64,000 nucleotides of DNA from Pseudocitrobacter sp913778145 (GCA_035726825.1 JALNTX010000009.1:1-64000), one strand, 5' to 3'. Shown: positions 15,914 through 24,795, counted from the stretch's first letter. Notes: generated by a model not told the origin, from the letters alone. Translations and numbers: made by a program.

Positions 15914-16960
15914 TCAGTCAAAATCGATACGCACCGAGGCCGTTGCCTCGAAGCTACCGATTTCCGGCGGCACGCCCGTGGTGCTGACGGGAAAAACATT
16001 CATCTTTGCAAAGGCATCCTGGTTATCCGGAATCGCCAGTGAAATAGCGCCGCCATCGGGCGATACCACGTTGCCCTGCGAATCGGTCACCAGCACGCCA
16101 ACGCCGGGCCTGGAGGTTTTGATTGCCTGAGGATAATCGCTGTCGCGGGTGGCCGTCAGGCTGAGATTGACATTCACCAGTCCGCTGTTGCCAGTGTTAC
16201 ATCTCACCGGTATCGACAGCGCGACCGTTTTTGCGCCGGTTGGTTTCTGCCCCTGCACTTTGAAGTTGGCGGCAAAGACATCGCCGAGATCGACTTCGAT
16301 CGTCTCTCCGGCGTTTACCGAGCAGGATTCCAGCGAGTTAATGGTACCCGAGAGGTAATAGGTCAGCACCGGATCCCCAGTGGCGGTGCAGGAACTGCTG
16401 GCTGGTATGTTGTAACATTCATAAAGGTGTGCCAGCACGATATTGGGGATCGTCACCGTCCCCACGAAAGGTTGCAGAATTTTTAGCGAGAAATAGCCGC
16501 TGTTGCCGCTGGAACCTGTGCCGCCGAGGCGTTGACCGCCGGGATCGCAAATATGCCAGCGGGTATCATCGCTGGTGCCAACATTTTCGAATGGGACTTC
16601 GCTCGGCGAGTTGCCTTTCACACCTAACCATATCTGCGCAGCCAGGTAGTCGTTGATTTTGTACCAACTGTCGCCCAGTGCAGGCAACGGGGAATCTGAT
16701 GCAAACGCCCATAGCCCCTCTCTCACGTTGTCTTTATCACAATCGCAGGAGACGTAATAATCGTTGGCTTCATTCCAGGTATAAAAATGTTCCTTTACTA
16801 CGCCGGCCTCATTTTCTTCTTCCGAAAGCGTACTGACGCCAAAATTGACACCAATAAGCGGGTTTCCGCTGGCGGTGTGACATTTCCCAGTGTAAGCCAT
16901 CGCGCTCGCGCTTGCTAACATGAGAACGCCCATTAGCAGCATCGTTATGATTCGTTGCAT
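15914..16960 (-). CDS. elfG: Putative fimbrial tip adhesin (ElfG-like)
   Basis: A 348-residue exported protein, about twice the size of a pilin. A signal peptide (MQRIITMLLMGVLMLASASA) precedes a cysteine-containing N-terminal region (about 22-215, including YVSCDCDKDN and WHICDPGGQ), which fits a receptor-binding domain. The C-terminal pilin domain (about 216-348) ends in a beta-zipper (ASVRIDFD). The frame is open 31 codons further upstream into the usher gene, but ATG 16960 has an AGAGGA ribosome site and begins the signal peptide. Position after the usher matches elfG of the laminin-binding fimbria. The receptor is unknown and the N-terminal domain matches nothing I can name. Confidence 0.75.
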   Translation of the reverse strand: MQRIITMLLMGVLMLASASAMAYTGKCHTASGNPLIGVNFGVSTLSEEENEAGVVKEHFYTWNEANDYYVSCDCDKDNVREGLWAFASDSPLPALGDSWYKINDYLAAQIWLGVKGNSPSEVPFENVGTSDDTRWHICDPGGQRLGGTGSSGNSGYFSLKILQPFVGTVTIPNIVLAHLYECYNIPASSSCTATGDPVLTYYLSGTINSLESCSVNAGETIEVDLGDVFAANFKVQGQKPTGAKTVALSIPVRCNTGNSGLVNVNLSLTATRDSDYPQAIKTSRPGVGVLVTDSQGNVVSPDGGAISLAIPDNQDAFAKMNVFPVSTTGVPPEIGSFEATASVRIDFD

Positions 16961-16977
16961 ACAACTGTTTCCTCTGC

Positions 16978-19593
16978 TTATTCGCATACTGCATTTCTGC
17001 GCGTAATGGGTGCAGCCATCTGTTGCGCCGTTAAGGTAAATGTCAGCTGGCACTGTTGCTCGCGCGCATCGCCCCAGCGGACGGTGATACTTCCCTTTTC
17101 AGGCAGGCCGGACATATAAAGCGAGCCGTCGTCATCCACAATGCCGCTAATCTTGTCGGCATCGTCAAGAGTTGCCATTGCGCCAAAGCGTAACGGTTTA
17201 CCGTTCATTAGCGGGCTGAACAGCACCCGCGCGCCGACGTGAGCGCTAAACCTTGCGCGTACCAGCGCCCCTTTGGTTGGCACCACGTTCACCACGGCGT
17301 TTTCGATATCGACATTTTGTTTTAAAGAGGCGGTATCCAGGGCGATACGGTTTTCACGGTAGGGCGTGGCATAAGGCAATAGCGAATTGCCTTGCACATC
17401 CGTACTGATGCCGGTGTAGTTGGCGACTTTGGTATTTTCCGCGCCGGGCGCCGAAACCAGCACGTTGGTTTCGCCCAGCGATTGGCCAAGCGTGACGCCT
17501 TCAGAGTGCACAATCACGCTGCCGGATACCCCATAGTTCACCTGCTGCTGATTGCCGTTGTCGCTGTAGTTGTAGCCGACTTTTGATTCGCCCCACGATC
17601 CTTTGTAATCCAGGCTTGCGTTTCCGCTGGCGCTTTCCCCCTGGCTGACATAGCCCTGTTGTACGCTATAGCTGAGATTGTCGTCGTCCAGTAACGAGCC
17701 GGAAATACCGACGTTTTGCGTCACGTTGCCGTCGTTGTCGGCGCTGGTGTTCGAGGTCATCCAGGCTGCGTGACCTCGACTGTTTGCATCGCCATTGGAC
17801 GACGAGAGCCACTGACCCAGCGGCAGTGAGACGTTAAGCGCGAAAACCTGATCGGCGGACGGTTGCCCGCGAGACTGGCTGTAGTTCCACGATAATCCCA
17901 GCGTGACATCCTTGATCTGCGTGTTGTAGCCGAATTGCAATAACCGGTCCTGGTCGTCCGTGTTCCAGTAAGTTTGCTCGCTACCGCTCAGGTAGAATGA
18001 GCCATAGTCGCCAAGCTGCTGGGAAATATTAATTTGCAGCTTCCCGCGCTTGCTGTAGTAAAGGTTGTAATAGCGCGCCCACAGCGGCGTTTCATCGTCC
18101 TCGCTCTGCGTATACCCTTCCATGCGGTGATACATGGTATCGGCCAGGGTATAAAAACCAGACGTTGAATAGCGATAGCCCATCAACTGGAAATTAGTGC
18201 CGTAAGAATTGAGCGTTTTGGCATACAAAAACCGCCAGGATTGCCCCTGATAATCCTGATTATTGGCAAGAGTACTGTTCGCCCACGTGCCATCGACCGA
18301 AACCGCGCCAAATTCGCCAAGGTTAAACCCTAACCCCAGCATGCCGGCACGGTAATCGTCAGAGAACTGCCCGCCGCCGTACCAGGTTACACCCCAAGGC
18401 CCACCCCATTGCAGCGTCGCCTGTGCAAACGCTTTTTCATCCTGATCGTTGCTATTACTGCGATAATTCGCCGCGGTCAGAGCATATTTTAATCGGCCCT
18501 GACGCTGGAGAAGCGGTACGCTGGAATAAGGAATGGTGTATCGATTGAGGGTGCCGTCGGACTCTTTAATTTCAACCTGCAGGTCGCCGCTGGAGGCGCT
18601 GGAAAACAGGTCGTTAATTTCAAACGCGCCGGGCGGCACGTACGTTTGATACACCGTGTAGCCATTTTGTTTAATGGTTACCTGCGCATTGCTTTTGGCG
18701 ATCCCGCGAACAGTAGGCGCAAAACCGCGCAGGCTATCGGGCAGCATGTTGTCGTCCGAGGCCAGCTGCACACCGCGAAAACCGACGCTATCAAAAAAAT
18801 CGCCCCCGGTGTAGCTGTCTCCGACGGTTAATTCGCCTTTGACGGGAATAATCGCGTACTGCGCATAGCTGCTGATATTCTGCCACTGGCTCGGTTCATC
18901 CTGACCATAGCTCCAGGTTGAGTTATTGCGTAACCGCCAGCCCGCAAGATTCAACCCGCTATTCAAATTCAGGAAGTAATTGTTATCGCCGCCGTTTTCG
19001 TTGCTTCTCTGCACGCCATTTGCCCCACTGAAGGAATATCCCAGCAGCAAGGCATTGATTCCGCGATCCCATCGTTCGGGTGGAACGTAACCCCGGGCAT
19101 CATTTTTAACGGCAATTTGCGGCACAGAAATCGCCAGCCGAAGCTGCCGGGCATCAAATTTGACGCTGGCGTCAGGAATAACGTTCGCAAGCGGCACGCA
19201 CGCATCGTCATCCAGCGCGTTAAATGCAGGAAACGCAGCGGTATTGACGCCAATCTGGCTGAGATAGACCTTGTTCAGGCAGGGTTCAACCTGATGATTG
19301 TCTTCATTGGCGACGAATTCGATATCGCGGGTGGCAACGAAACTTTGATTGAAAATGACATCAACCCGATACCTGCCGGGCGCGATTTGCTGCCCTTTTT
19401 CAAAACGAGAAAGGTCGGCGACCAGCGACGGATCGTCTTTAAAAAACGCGGGATCAAACCAGGTGTCGGCCAGCGCGCTCAGCGACGTTGAGGCGAAGAC
19501 CGCCAGCCCACCTAAAAAGGAGGGAACCGTACTGGCAAGAAAGTGACGGTGCTGGCGTGGGGTGCTCGACATTTCGCGTCCGCAAGCGTTCAT
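16978..19593 (-). CDS. elfC: Outer-membrane fimbrial usher (ElfC-like)
   Basis: An 871-residue usher of the FimD/PapC family. After the signal region come the N-terminal periplasmic domain (FFKDDPSLVADLSRFEKG), the 24-strand beta-barrel with its plug, with family patterns such as GFAPTVRGIAKSNAQVTIKQ and PPGAFEINDL, and two C-terminal periplasmic domains with a conserved cysteine pair (QQCQLTF and AVCE at the end). It recruits chaperone-subunit complexes and secretes the assembling fibre through the outer membrane. It starts 3 bp after the first chaperone gene; an ATG seven codons later is an alternative start. The length is typical, with no truncation. Confidence 0.9.
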   Translation of the reverse strand: MNACGREMSSTPRQHRHFLASTVPSFLGGLAVFASTSLSALADTWFDPAFFKDDPSLVADLSRFEKGQQIAPGRYRVDVIFNQSFVATRDIEFVANEDNHQVEPCLNKVYLSQIGVNTAAFPAFNALDDDACVPLANVIPDASVKFDARQLRLAISVPQIAVKNDARGYVPPERWDRGINALLLGYSFSGANGVQRSNENGGDNNYFLNLNSGLNLAGWRLRNNSTWSYGQDEPSQWQNISSYAQYAIIPVKGELTVGDSYTGGDFFDSVGFRGVQLASDDNMLPDSLRGFAPTVRGIAKSNAQVTIKQNGYTVYQTYVPPGAFEINDLFSSASSGDLQVEIKESDGTLNRYTIPYSSVPLLQRQGRLKYALTAANYRSNSNDQDEKAFAQATLQWGGPWGVTWYGGGQFSDDYRAGMLGLGFNLGEFGAVSVDGTWANSTLANNQDYQGQSWRFLYAKTLNSYGTNFQLMGYRYSTSGFYTLADTMYHRMEGYTQSEDDETPLWARYYNLYYSKRGKLQINISQQLGDYGSFYLSGSEQTYWNTDDQDRLLQFGYNTQIKDVTLGLSWNYSQSRGQPSADQVFALNVSLPLGQWLSSSNGDANSRGHAAWMTSNTSADNDGNVTQNVGISGSLLDDDNLSYSVQQGYVSQGESASGNASLDYKGSWGESKVGYNYSDNGNQQQVNYGVSGSVIVHSEGVTLGQSLGETNVLVSAPGAENTKVANYTGISTDVQGNSLLPYATPYRENRIALDTASLKQNVDIENAVVNVVPTKGALVRARFSAHVGARVLFSPLMNGKPLRFGAMATLDDADKISGIVDDDGSLYMSGLPEKGSITVRWGDAREQQCQLTFTLTAQQMAAPITRRNAVCE

Positions 19594-19596
19594 CCG

Positions 19597-20298
19597 TCAG
19601 GATTTGCACGTCATGGCCGGCGTTTCAGCGCCATAATCATTGATGGTGCGGTAGCTCACTTTCTGGTTAGCCGCGCCTGCTGGCACGTCAAACCGGAAGC
19701 TATCAAGCGGCGATATCATCTGGTTTTTTACGCGCTTACCGCCAAGCGTCAGCCCGGTAAGCGTAATGTAATAAGGCGTGGGATTATGGACAGTCACGCT
19801 CTGCCCTGCCCAATCACAGCGCAGTTTCTCTGCCGCCTGATTAACGGAAATCGACAGCCCTTTAGGCCGCCAGAACAGCTTAATAACGCTCTGGGTGGCG
19901 ATTTTTAATACGCTTCCCTCTTCTTTCTTCGTTGTCGAAGGCACCGCGCGAACGCTTGCGTAAAATAAAGATTCACGATCTTTAGGCAATGCAGGACCGA
20001 CGTACATAATACGCAGTAAATTTTCACTGGCCGTGTTAAGTACAAACAACGGAGGGGTGGTAATAAAATCCTGCGTTTTTTTATTATCGGGCGTCATTAC
20101 CCATGCCTGAATTAAATACGGCACGGTTTTACTGGTATTTCTGACGCTTAGTGATATCTGCGCGTCTCCTTCTTTATAAATAACCCGCGTCGCGCCCAAC
20201 CCCACGCCGCCGCTATCGGCAGCCATGGCGGAAGCACTGAGTGTTAACGCGCCGATAAAACTTACGGCAAACCAGCTTTTTGCTCTACGGGTATTCAC
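19597..20298 (-). CDS. elfD: Periplasmic fimbrial chaperone (ElfD-like)
   Basis: A 233-residue PapD-family chaperone with a signal peptide ending at SASAMA. It has the family patterns GVGLGATRVIYKEG, NTSKTVPYLIQAWV, FITTPPLFVL, ENLLRIMY and VIKLFWRPKGL, and closes with a domain-2 strand (YRTINDYGAETPAMTC) close to E. coli ElfD. It stabilises subunits by donor-strand complementation and delivers them to the usher. The only plausible start is GTG at 20298, with an AAGG element upstream. It follows the major pilin gene by about 55 bp. Confidence 0.88.
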   Translation of the reverse strand: MNTRRAKSWFAVSFIGALTLSASAMAADSGGVGLGATRVIYKEGDAQISLSVRNTSKTVPYLIQAWVMTPDNKKTQDFITTPPLFVLNTASENLLRIMYVGPALPKDRESLFYASVRAVPSTTKKEEGSVLKIATQSVIKLFWRPKGLSISVNQAAEKLRCDWAGQSVTVHNPTPYYITLTGLTLGGKRVKNQMISPLDSFRFDVPAGAANQKVSYRTINDYGAETPAMTCKS

Positions 20299-20354
20299 TT
20301 GAAGGTACCTTTAGCGGTTCTCACCTCTTCAGGACAAATATGAAGGGGTGAAAA

Positions 20355-20906
20355 TCAGTAGTAGTTAATATGGAATGTGGTCATCACCTGCACCGTACCC
20401 GCCGTGGCATGACCCGTTGCAACGTAATCTGCTTTGAAGGTAATGGTTTGGTCGGCGGTCCCGGCGAGCGTGATACCGTCTTGTGCCGTTTCGGTATTAG
20501 GTACAATTTTCGTTGTGCCATCCGGCATATACATCTGTACCGCGACGTTTGTCGCTGCACCGCCCCCGGTATTCTGGTTCTTAAACGCGGTGGCCACCGC
20601 CGGGTCAGCCTCTGCGGTGAACGTAAACGCCGCGTTGCTGGTCGCCGTGGTATCACAATCCGTCAGGTTAATCGGAATATCCTTTTTCACCCCGGATTCC
20701 TGCCCCAGCGTTTGCAATTTGGTGGCGCTCACCTTATCCATAGCAACAGAACTGGACCGGCTATCTGTTGCGATAGTGCAGGCTGGCGCCACCACTTCGC
20801 CGGTAATCGTCAGGGTACCGTCAGTCACAGCGCTATCATCAGCCGCCAGAGCGCTACCACATCCCAGAATCGCACTCATTGACAGAATTAATATATTTTT
20901 CCGCAT
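20355..20906 (-). CDS. elfA: Major fimbrial subunit (ElfA-like)
   Basis: A 183-residue major pilin similar to E. coli ElfA (YcbQ). A 21-residue signal peptide ends GSALA before ADDSAVTDG. The mature subunit has the disulphide pair (APACTIA and LTDCDTT), the ElfA-like motif VSATKLQT and the closing beta-zipper (FHINYY). Polymerised by donor-strand exchange, it forms the shaft of the fimbria. ATG 20906 with GGAG six bases upstream was chosen over an in-frame codon four positions earlier. It is the first gene of the operon; regulation probably acts from the AT-rich region just upstream. Confidence 0.88.
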   Translation of the reverse strand: MRKNILILSMSAILGCGSALAADDSAVTDGTLTITGEVVAPACTIATDSRSSSVAMDKVSATKLQTLGQESGVKKDIPINLTDCDTTATSNAAFTFTAEADPAVATAFKNQNTGGGAATNVAVQMYMPDGTTKIVPNTETAQDGITLAGTADQTITFKADYVATGHATAGTVQVMTTFHINYY

Positions 20907-21093
20907 GCATATCTCCATTTAATAAATAAAACACATGACTTAATTGATTAATATTAAATATCGATGCATATAAACAGATACAGTTATCTGTATGCAACTG
21001 AATTGAATTTTTAGAAATAATTAATTGATAATTCCTCTGCACTATATCTAGCCAACTCATTGGCAGTGCGAATATTTCAACCAAAATAATTAA

Positions 21094-21109
21094 TGTTTCA
21101 TATGAAACA
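21094..21109. repeat. Perfect 16-bp palindrome upstream of the fimbrial operon
   Basis: TGTTTCATATGAAACA reads the same on both strands. It is centred about 195 bp before the elfA start codon and 275 bp before ssuE. It has the form of an operator for a dimeric regulator, but no regulator can be named from the sequence. Confidence 0.5.
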
Positions 21110-21228
21110 AAAGATATTTCTTTTTTACACATTCCTTGAAAGACAATGACATTCATGGTGTTACAGTTTTTTTCATCCTGCCGGTGAGCGTTCTTTCTCG
21201 CCGCCATTTCAAAGAAATGAGAACGTTT

Positions 21229-21245
21229 TTTATAATCGTTATAAA
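21229..21245. repeat. Short A/T inverted repeat over a TATAAT
   Basis: TTTATAA-TCG-TTATAAA is a 7-bp inverted repeat containing a plus-strand TATAAT (21231-21236), about 140 bp before ssuE. It could be a promoter/operator element, but A/T-rich DNA yields such repeats by chance. Confidence 0.3.
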
Positions 21246-21376
21246 TAGTACAGCAGCATATATCTATTTATCAGAATTCCATTAGCTGAAAAAGCATTTA
21301 GAGAACCTGCTTTCGTCTGCGAAACTGCCTTCGACAATGTTAAACAAAACACACATTAAAGTTGCAAGGAGGTTGT

Positions 21377-21946
21377 ATGCGCGTCATCACCTTAGCGGGA
21401 AGCCCGCGTTTTCCTTCACGCTCCAGCGCGCTGCTGGAGTACGCCCGTGAAAAACTGGCGGCGGTGGACGTTGAGGTTTGCCACTGGCATCTGCAAAATT
21501 TCGAGCCAGAAGATCTGCTGTATGCGCGTTTCGATAGCCCGGCGCTGAAAACGCTGACTGAACAGCTGGCGCAGGCCGATGGGTTGATTGTCGCCACGCC
21601 AATTTATAAAGCGTCATTTTCCGGTGCGCTAAAAACGCTGCTGGACCTGCTGCCCGAGCGTGCGCTGGAAGGAAAAGTGGTGCTGCCTTTAGCGACAGGC
21701 GGGACGGTTGCCCATATGCTGGCGGTGGATTATGCGCTGAAACCGGTGCTGAGCGCGTTGAAGGCGCAGGAGATCCTGCATGGCGTGTTTGCCGATGACA
21801 GTCAGGTCACGGATTACCAGCATAAACCTCACTTTAGCCCGAATTTGCAGGGCCGTCTGGACAGTGCGCTGGAGACATTCTGGCAGGCGCTGCACCGTCG
21901 CGATATTCGCGTTCCGGCGTTTCATCAGCAGGTTGAGCATGCGTAA
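21377..21946 (+). CDS. ssuE: NAD(P)H-dependent FMN reductase SsuE (orphan)
   Basis: A 189-residue flavodoxin-like reductase that supplies reduced FMN, in E. coli to the alkanesulfonate monooxygenase SsuD. The phosphate-binding motif GSPRFPSRS (8-16) and the stretch PIYKASFSGALKTLLDLLPE are as in E. coli SsuE. The start is ATG 21377 with a strong AAGGAGG ribosome site; the in-frame TTG five codons upstream was rejected. In E. coli ssuADCB follow ssuE, but here the next gene is pepN, only 40 bp away and on the opposite strand. The reductase therefore has no local partner and may serve another flavin-dependent enzyme or a partner encoded elsewhere. Confidence 0.92.
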   Translation: MRVITLAGSPRFPSRSSALLEYAREKLAAVDVEVCHWHLQNFEPEDLLYARFDSPALKTLTEQLAQADGLIVATPIYKASFSGALKTLLDLLPERALEGKVVLPLATGGTVAHMLAVDYALKPVLSALKAQEILHGVFADDSQVTDYQHKPHFSPNLQGRLDSALETFWQALHRRDIRVPAFHQQVEHA

Positions 21947-21950
21947 AAAA

Positions 21951-21980
21951 TGCCGGGTGGCGTCGACGCCTCACCCGGCA
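21951..21980. repeat. REP-like palindrome between ssuE and pepN
   Basis: A 30-bp palindromic unit with outer arms TGCCGGGT / ACCCGGCA, inner palindrome GGCGTCGACGCC and a 2-nt bulge. This is the form of enterobacterial REP elements. It fills nearly the whole gap between the convergent ssuE and pepN genes and can fold on either strand, so it may also protect or end both transcripts. Confidence 0.7.
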
Positions 21981-21986
21981 ATATCG

Positions 21987-24599
21987 TTACGCTAACGCTT
22001 TGGTGATCTTCTCGTACAGATCCCCGGAAAGATTCTCCAGCCCTTTCAGCTGTTCCAGCGCCGCACGCATCAACGCCTGACGTTTTGCATCATAGCGTTT
22101 CAGGCGGATCAGCGGCTCAATCAGACGCGATGCCACCTGTGGGTTACGGCTGTTGAGTTCGGTCAGCATCTCAACCAGGAACTGATAACCGCTGCCGTCC
22201 AACGCGTGGAACGCGGCCGGGTTGCTGCTGGCAAACGCGCCAATCAACGAGCGCAGTCGGTTCGGGTTGTTCATGGTGAACGAGCGGTGATTCAACAGCT
22301 TACGTACCGTTTCCAGCACATTATCCGCCGGGCTGGTGGCCTGCAGGATGAACCATTTGTCCATCACCAGGCCATCCTGATGCCATTTGTCGTCGTACTC
22401 CTGCATCAGCGCATCGCGGCACGGCAGTTCTGCCGCTACGGACGCCGCTAACGCCGCCAGCGCATCGGTCATGTTGTCGGCCTGATGATATTGCTGGCGC
22501 ACCAGTTTATCCGCCAACTCACGCTCGCCAAACGCCAGGTAGCGCAGGCACGTATTGCGTAGCGAACGCTTGCCGATGTCTTCATGCTCAACGCGATAGC
22601 TCGGTAATTTGTTGGCGTTATAGATGACCAGGAACTCATCCGCCAGTTCATTGGCCAGCGTGCGGGTCAATGCTTCGCGAACGGCAGCGATAGCGACCGG
22701 GTCGATAACATCGAACAGCTCCGCGATTTCATTGGCCGACGGCAGTGTCAGAATTTCAGCCGCCAGCGCCGGGTCGATTTTCTCATCCAGCAGGATAGCG
22801 CGGAACGCATCAGCCACGTGAACCGGCAGCGACAGCGGTTGATTCTGCTGGTGACGGTTAACGTTAATCTTGATGTAGTTGGCCAGCAGGCTTTGCGCCG
22901 CATCCCAACGGGAGAAGTCGTTACGGGCGTGACGCATCAGGAACGTTAACTGCTGATCGCTCCATTTGTATTCCAGCTTAACGGGCGCGGAGAACTCACG
23001 CAGCAGCGACGGCACCGGCTGGAAGTAGACGTTATCGAAGATAAAGGTCTGTTCTGCCTGGGTGACGTTCAGCACGTTATGGACCGGATGCCCATCCTTC
23101 TGCAACGGGATCACTTTCCCTTCGTTGTCGTACAGCTCAATGTCAAACGGAATATGCAGCGGCTGTTTGTCCTGCTGCTCTGCCGTGGCCGGTGTACGCT
23201 GGCTAATGGTCAGCGTGTACTGCTCGGTTTCCGGGTTGTAATCATCATGTACGCTGACAATCGGCGTACCGGACTGGCTATACCAGCGGCGGAAATGAGA
23301 AAGGTCAACGTTAGAGGCGTCTTCCATAGCTTGTACGAAATCGTCACAGGTCGCGGCACTGCCATCGTGGCGTTCGAAGTAAAGCTGCATCCCTTTCTGG
23401 AAATTCGCTTCGCCAAGCAATGTATGCAGCATGCGGATGACTTCAGCGCCCTTCTCATACACGGTCAGGGTGTAGAAGTTATTCATCTCGATAACCATGT
23501 CCGGGCGAATCGGGTGCGCCATCGGGCTGGCATCTTCGGCAAACTGTAACCCGCGCATGGTACGCACATTATTGATGCGATTTACCGCGCGGGAACCGAG
23601 ATCAGAGCTGAACTCCTGATCGCGGAAGACGGTTAAACCTTCTTTCAGGCTGAGCTGGAACCAGTCGCGGCAGGTGACGCGGTTCCCGGTCCAGTTATGG
23701 AAATATTCGTGGCCGATGACGCGCTCGATATCGAGATAATCTTTGTCGGTTGCGGTATCGGTACGTGCCAGCACGTATTTAGAGTTAAAGATGTTGAGAC
23801 CTTTATTCTCCATCGCGCCCATATTAAAGAAGTCGACGGCGACAATCATATAGATGTCGAGGTCGTATTCGAGGCCGAAACGCTCTTCATCCCACTTCAT
23901 GGAATTTTGCAGCGAGGTCATCGCCCACGGCGCGCGGTCGAGGTTGCCGCGATCGACAAACAGCTCCAGCGCCACCTGGCGCCCGGAACGGGTGGTGAAG
24001 GTATCACGCAGAACGTCGAAATCGCCCGCCACCAGCGCAAACAGGTAACACGGTTTCGGGAACGGATCCTGCCACTGCACCCAGTGACGGCCATTCTCCA
24101 GCTCACCTTGCGCTACGCGGTTGCCGTTAGACAGCAGGAACGGATACTTCGCTTTATCGGCGGTGATTTTGGTGGTGAAGCGTGCCAGAACGTCCGGGCG
24201 ATCGAGATAATAAGTGATGTGACGGAAACCTTCCGCCTCACATTGGGTACACAGCGCTTCGCCAGACTGATAAAGCCCTTCCAGCGCGGTGTTCGACGCA
24301 GGGCTGATTTCGTTCACAATTTGCAGGGTAAAACGTTCTGGCAAGCCGCTGATAACCAGCTGCTTCTCTTCTTCTTTATAATTCGTCCACAGCTCGCCGT
24401 TCACGTGTACGGAAATAAGCGTTAAATCTTCGCCATCCAGACGTAGCGGCACATCGGACGCTGCATGACGGGAAACCTGGCTTTGGGCCGTCACGACGGT
24501 TTTTGCGGCATCCAGGTCAAAGGCCAGGTCGATATCACTGATCAGGTAGTCCGGCGCACGGTAGTCGTGGCGGTACTTGGCTTGGGGCTGTTGTGTCAT
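21987..24599 (-). CDS. pepN: Aminopeptidase N
   Basis: An 870-residue M1-family zinc aminopeptidase, the main broad-specificity cytosolic aminopeptidase of enterobacteria. The exopeptidase motif GAMEN and the zinc motif HEYFH, with the distal glutamate in LKEGLTVFRDQEF, are all present (His297, Glu298, His301 and Glu320 by E. coli numbering, since the length is identical). An N-terminal beta domain, the thermolysin-like domain, a small beta domain and a C-terminal helical superhelix are expected in that order. It is divergent from pncB and convergent with ssuE across a REP-like element. Nothing is unusual in the sequence. Confidence 0.97.
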   Translation of the reverse strand: MTQQPQAKYRHDYRAPDYLISDIDLAFDLDAAKTVVTAQSQVSRHAASDVPLRLDGEDLTLISVHVNGELWTNYKEEEKQLVISGLPERFTLQIVNEISPASNTALEGLYQSGEALCTQCEAEGFRHITYYLDRPDVLARFTTKITADKAKYPFLLSNGNRVAQGELENGRHWVQWQDPFPKPCYLFALVAGDFDVLRDTFTTRSGRQVALELFVDRGNLDRAPWAMTSLQNSMKWDEERFGLEYDLDIYMIVAVDFFNMGAMENKGLNIFNSKYVLARTDTATDKDYLDIERVIGHEYFHNWTGNRVTCRDWFQLSLKEGLTVFRDQEFSSDLGSRAVNRINNVRTMRGLQFAEDASPMAHPIRPDMVIEMNNFYTLTVYEKGAEVIRMLHTLLGEANFQKGMQLYFERHDGSAATCDDFVQAMEDASNVDLSHFRRWYSQSGTPIVSVHDDYNPETEQYTLTISQRTPATAEQQDKQPLHIPFDIELYDNEGKVIPLQKDGHPVHNVLNVTQAEQTFIFDNVYFQPVPSLLREFSAPVKLEYKWSDQQLTFLMRHARNDFSRWDAAQSLLANYIKINVNRHQQNQPLSLPVHVADAFRAILLDEKIDPALAAEILTLPSANEIAELFDVIDPVAIAAVREALTRTLANELADEFLVIYNANKLPSYRVEHEDIGKRSLRNTCLRYLAFGERELADKLVRQQYHQADNMTDALAALAASVAAELPCRDALMQEYDDKWHQDGLVMDKWFILQATSPADNVLETVRKLLNHRSFTMNNPNRLRSLIGAFASSNPAAFHALDGSGYQFLVEMLTELNSRNPQVASRLIEPLIRLKRYDAKRQALMRAALEQLKGLENLSGDLYEKITKALA

Positions 24600-24795
24600 A
24601 AAAAACCTTTAGCGTCGTTTGTAAAATGTCGTATCCAGTCTATTCCTGTTGTCTAAATCGCGCTATGCAGAATCTTCATCTTTTCCAGACAAATACCAAA
24701 AACTGCTACATTTGGATAACACATTGGCACGAAATGCCCTAGCCCCTTAGCAGGCCTTATGATGTGATCGGGGTTCAATAAATGAATAAACAAGG

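Larger units (their letters stand above)
20907..21376. other. AT-rich intergenic region between elfA and ssuE
   Basis: About 470 bp without a credible gene between divergent elfA and ssuE. The sequence is much richer in A and T than its flanks, the composition H-NS silencing favours at fimbrial promoters. It contains a perfect 16-bp palindrome (21094-21109) and a second A/T inverted repeat (21229-21245) overlapping a TATAAT. No flanking inverted repeats of a fim-type invertible switch were seen. A minus-strand open frame of 117 codons here overlaps elfA, has no recognisable features and was not called. Confidence 0.6.

Noticed and set aside
20854..21207. A 117-codon minus-strand frame in the AT-rich region before elfA
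   Set aside because: It overlaps the elfA start, has no ribosome site or known motif, and its A/T-driven composition explains its residues.
20907..21376. Possible phase-variable (invertible) fimbrial switch
   Set aside because: No pair of separated inverted repeats resembling fimS ends was found and no recombinase gene is nearby.
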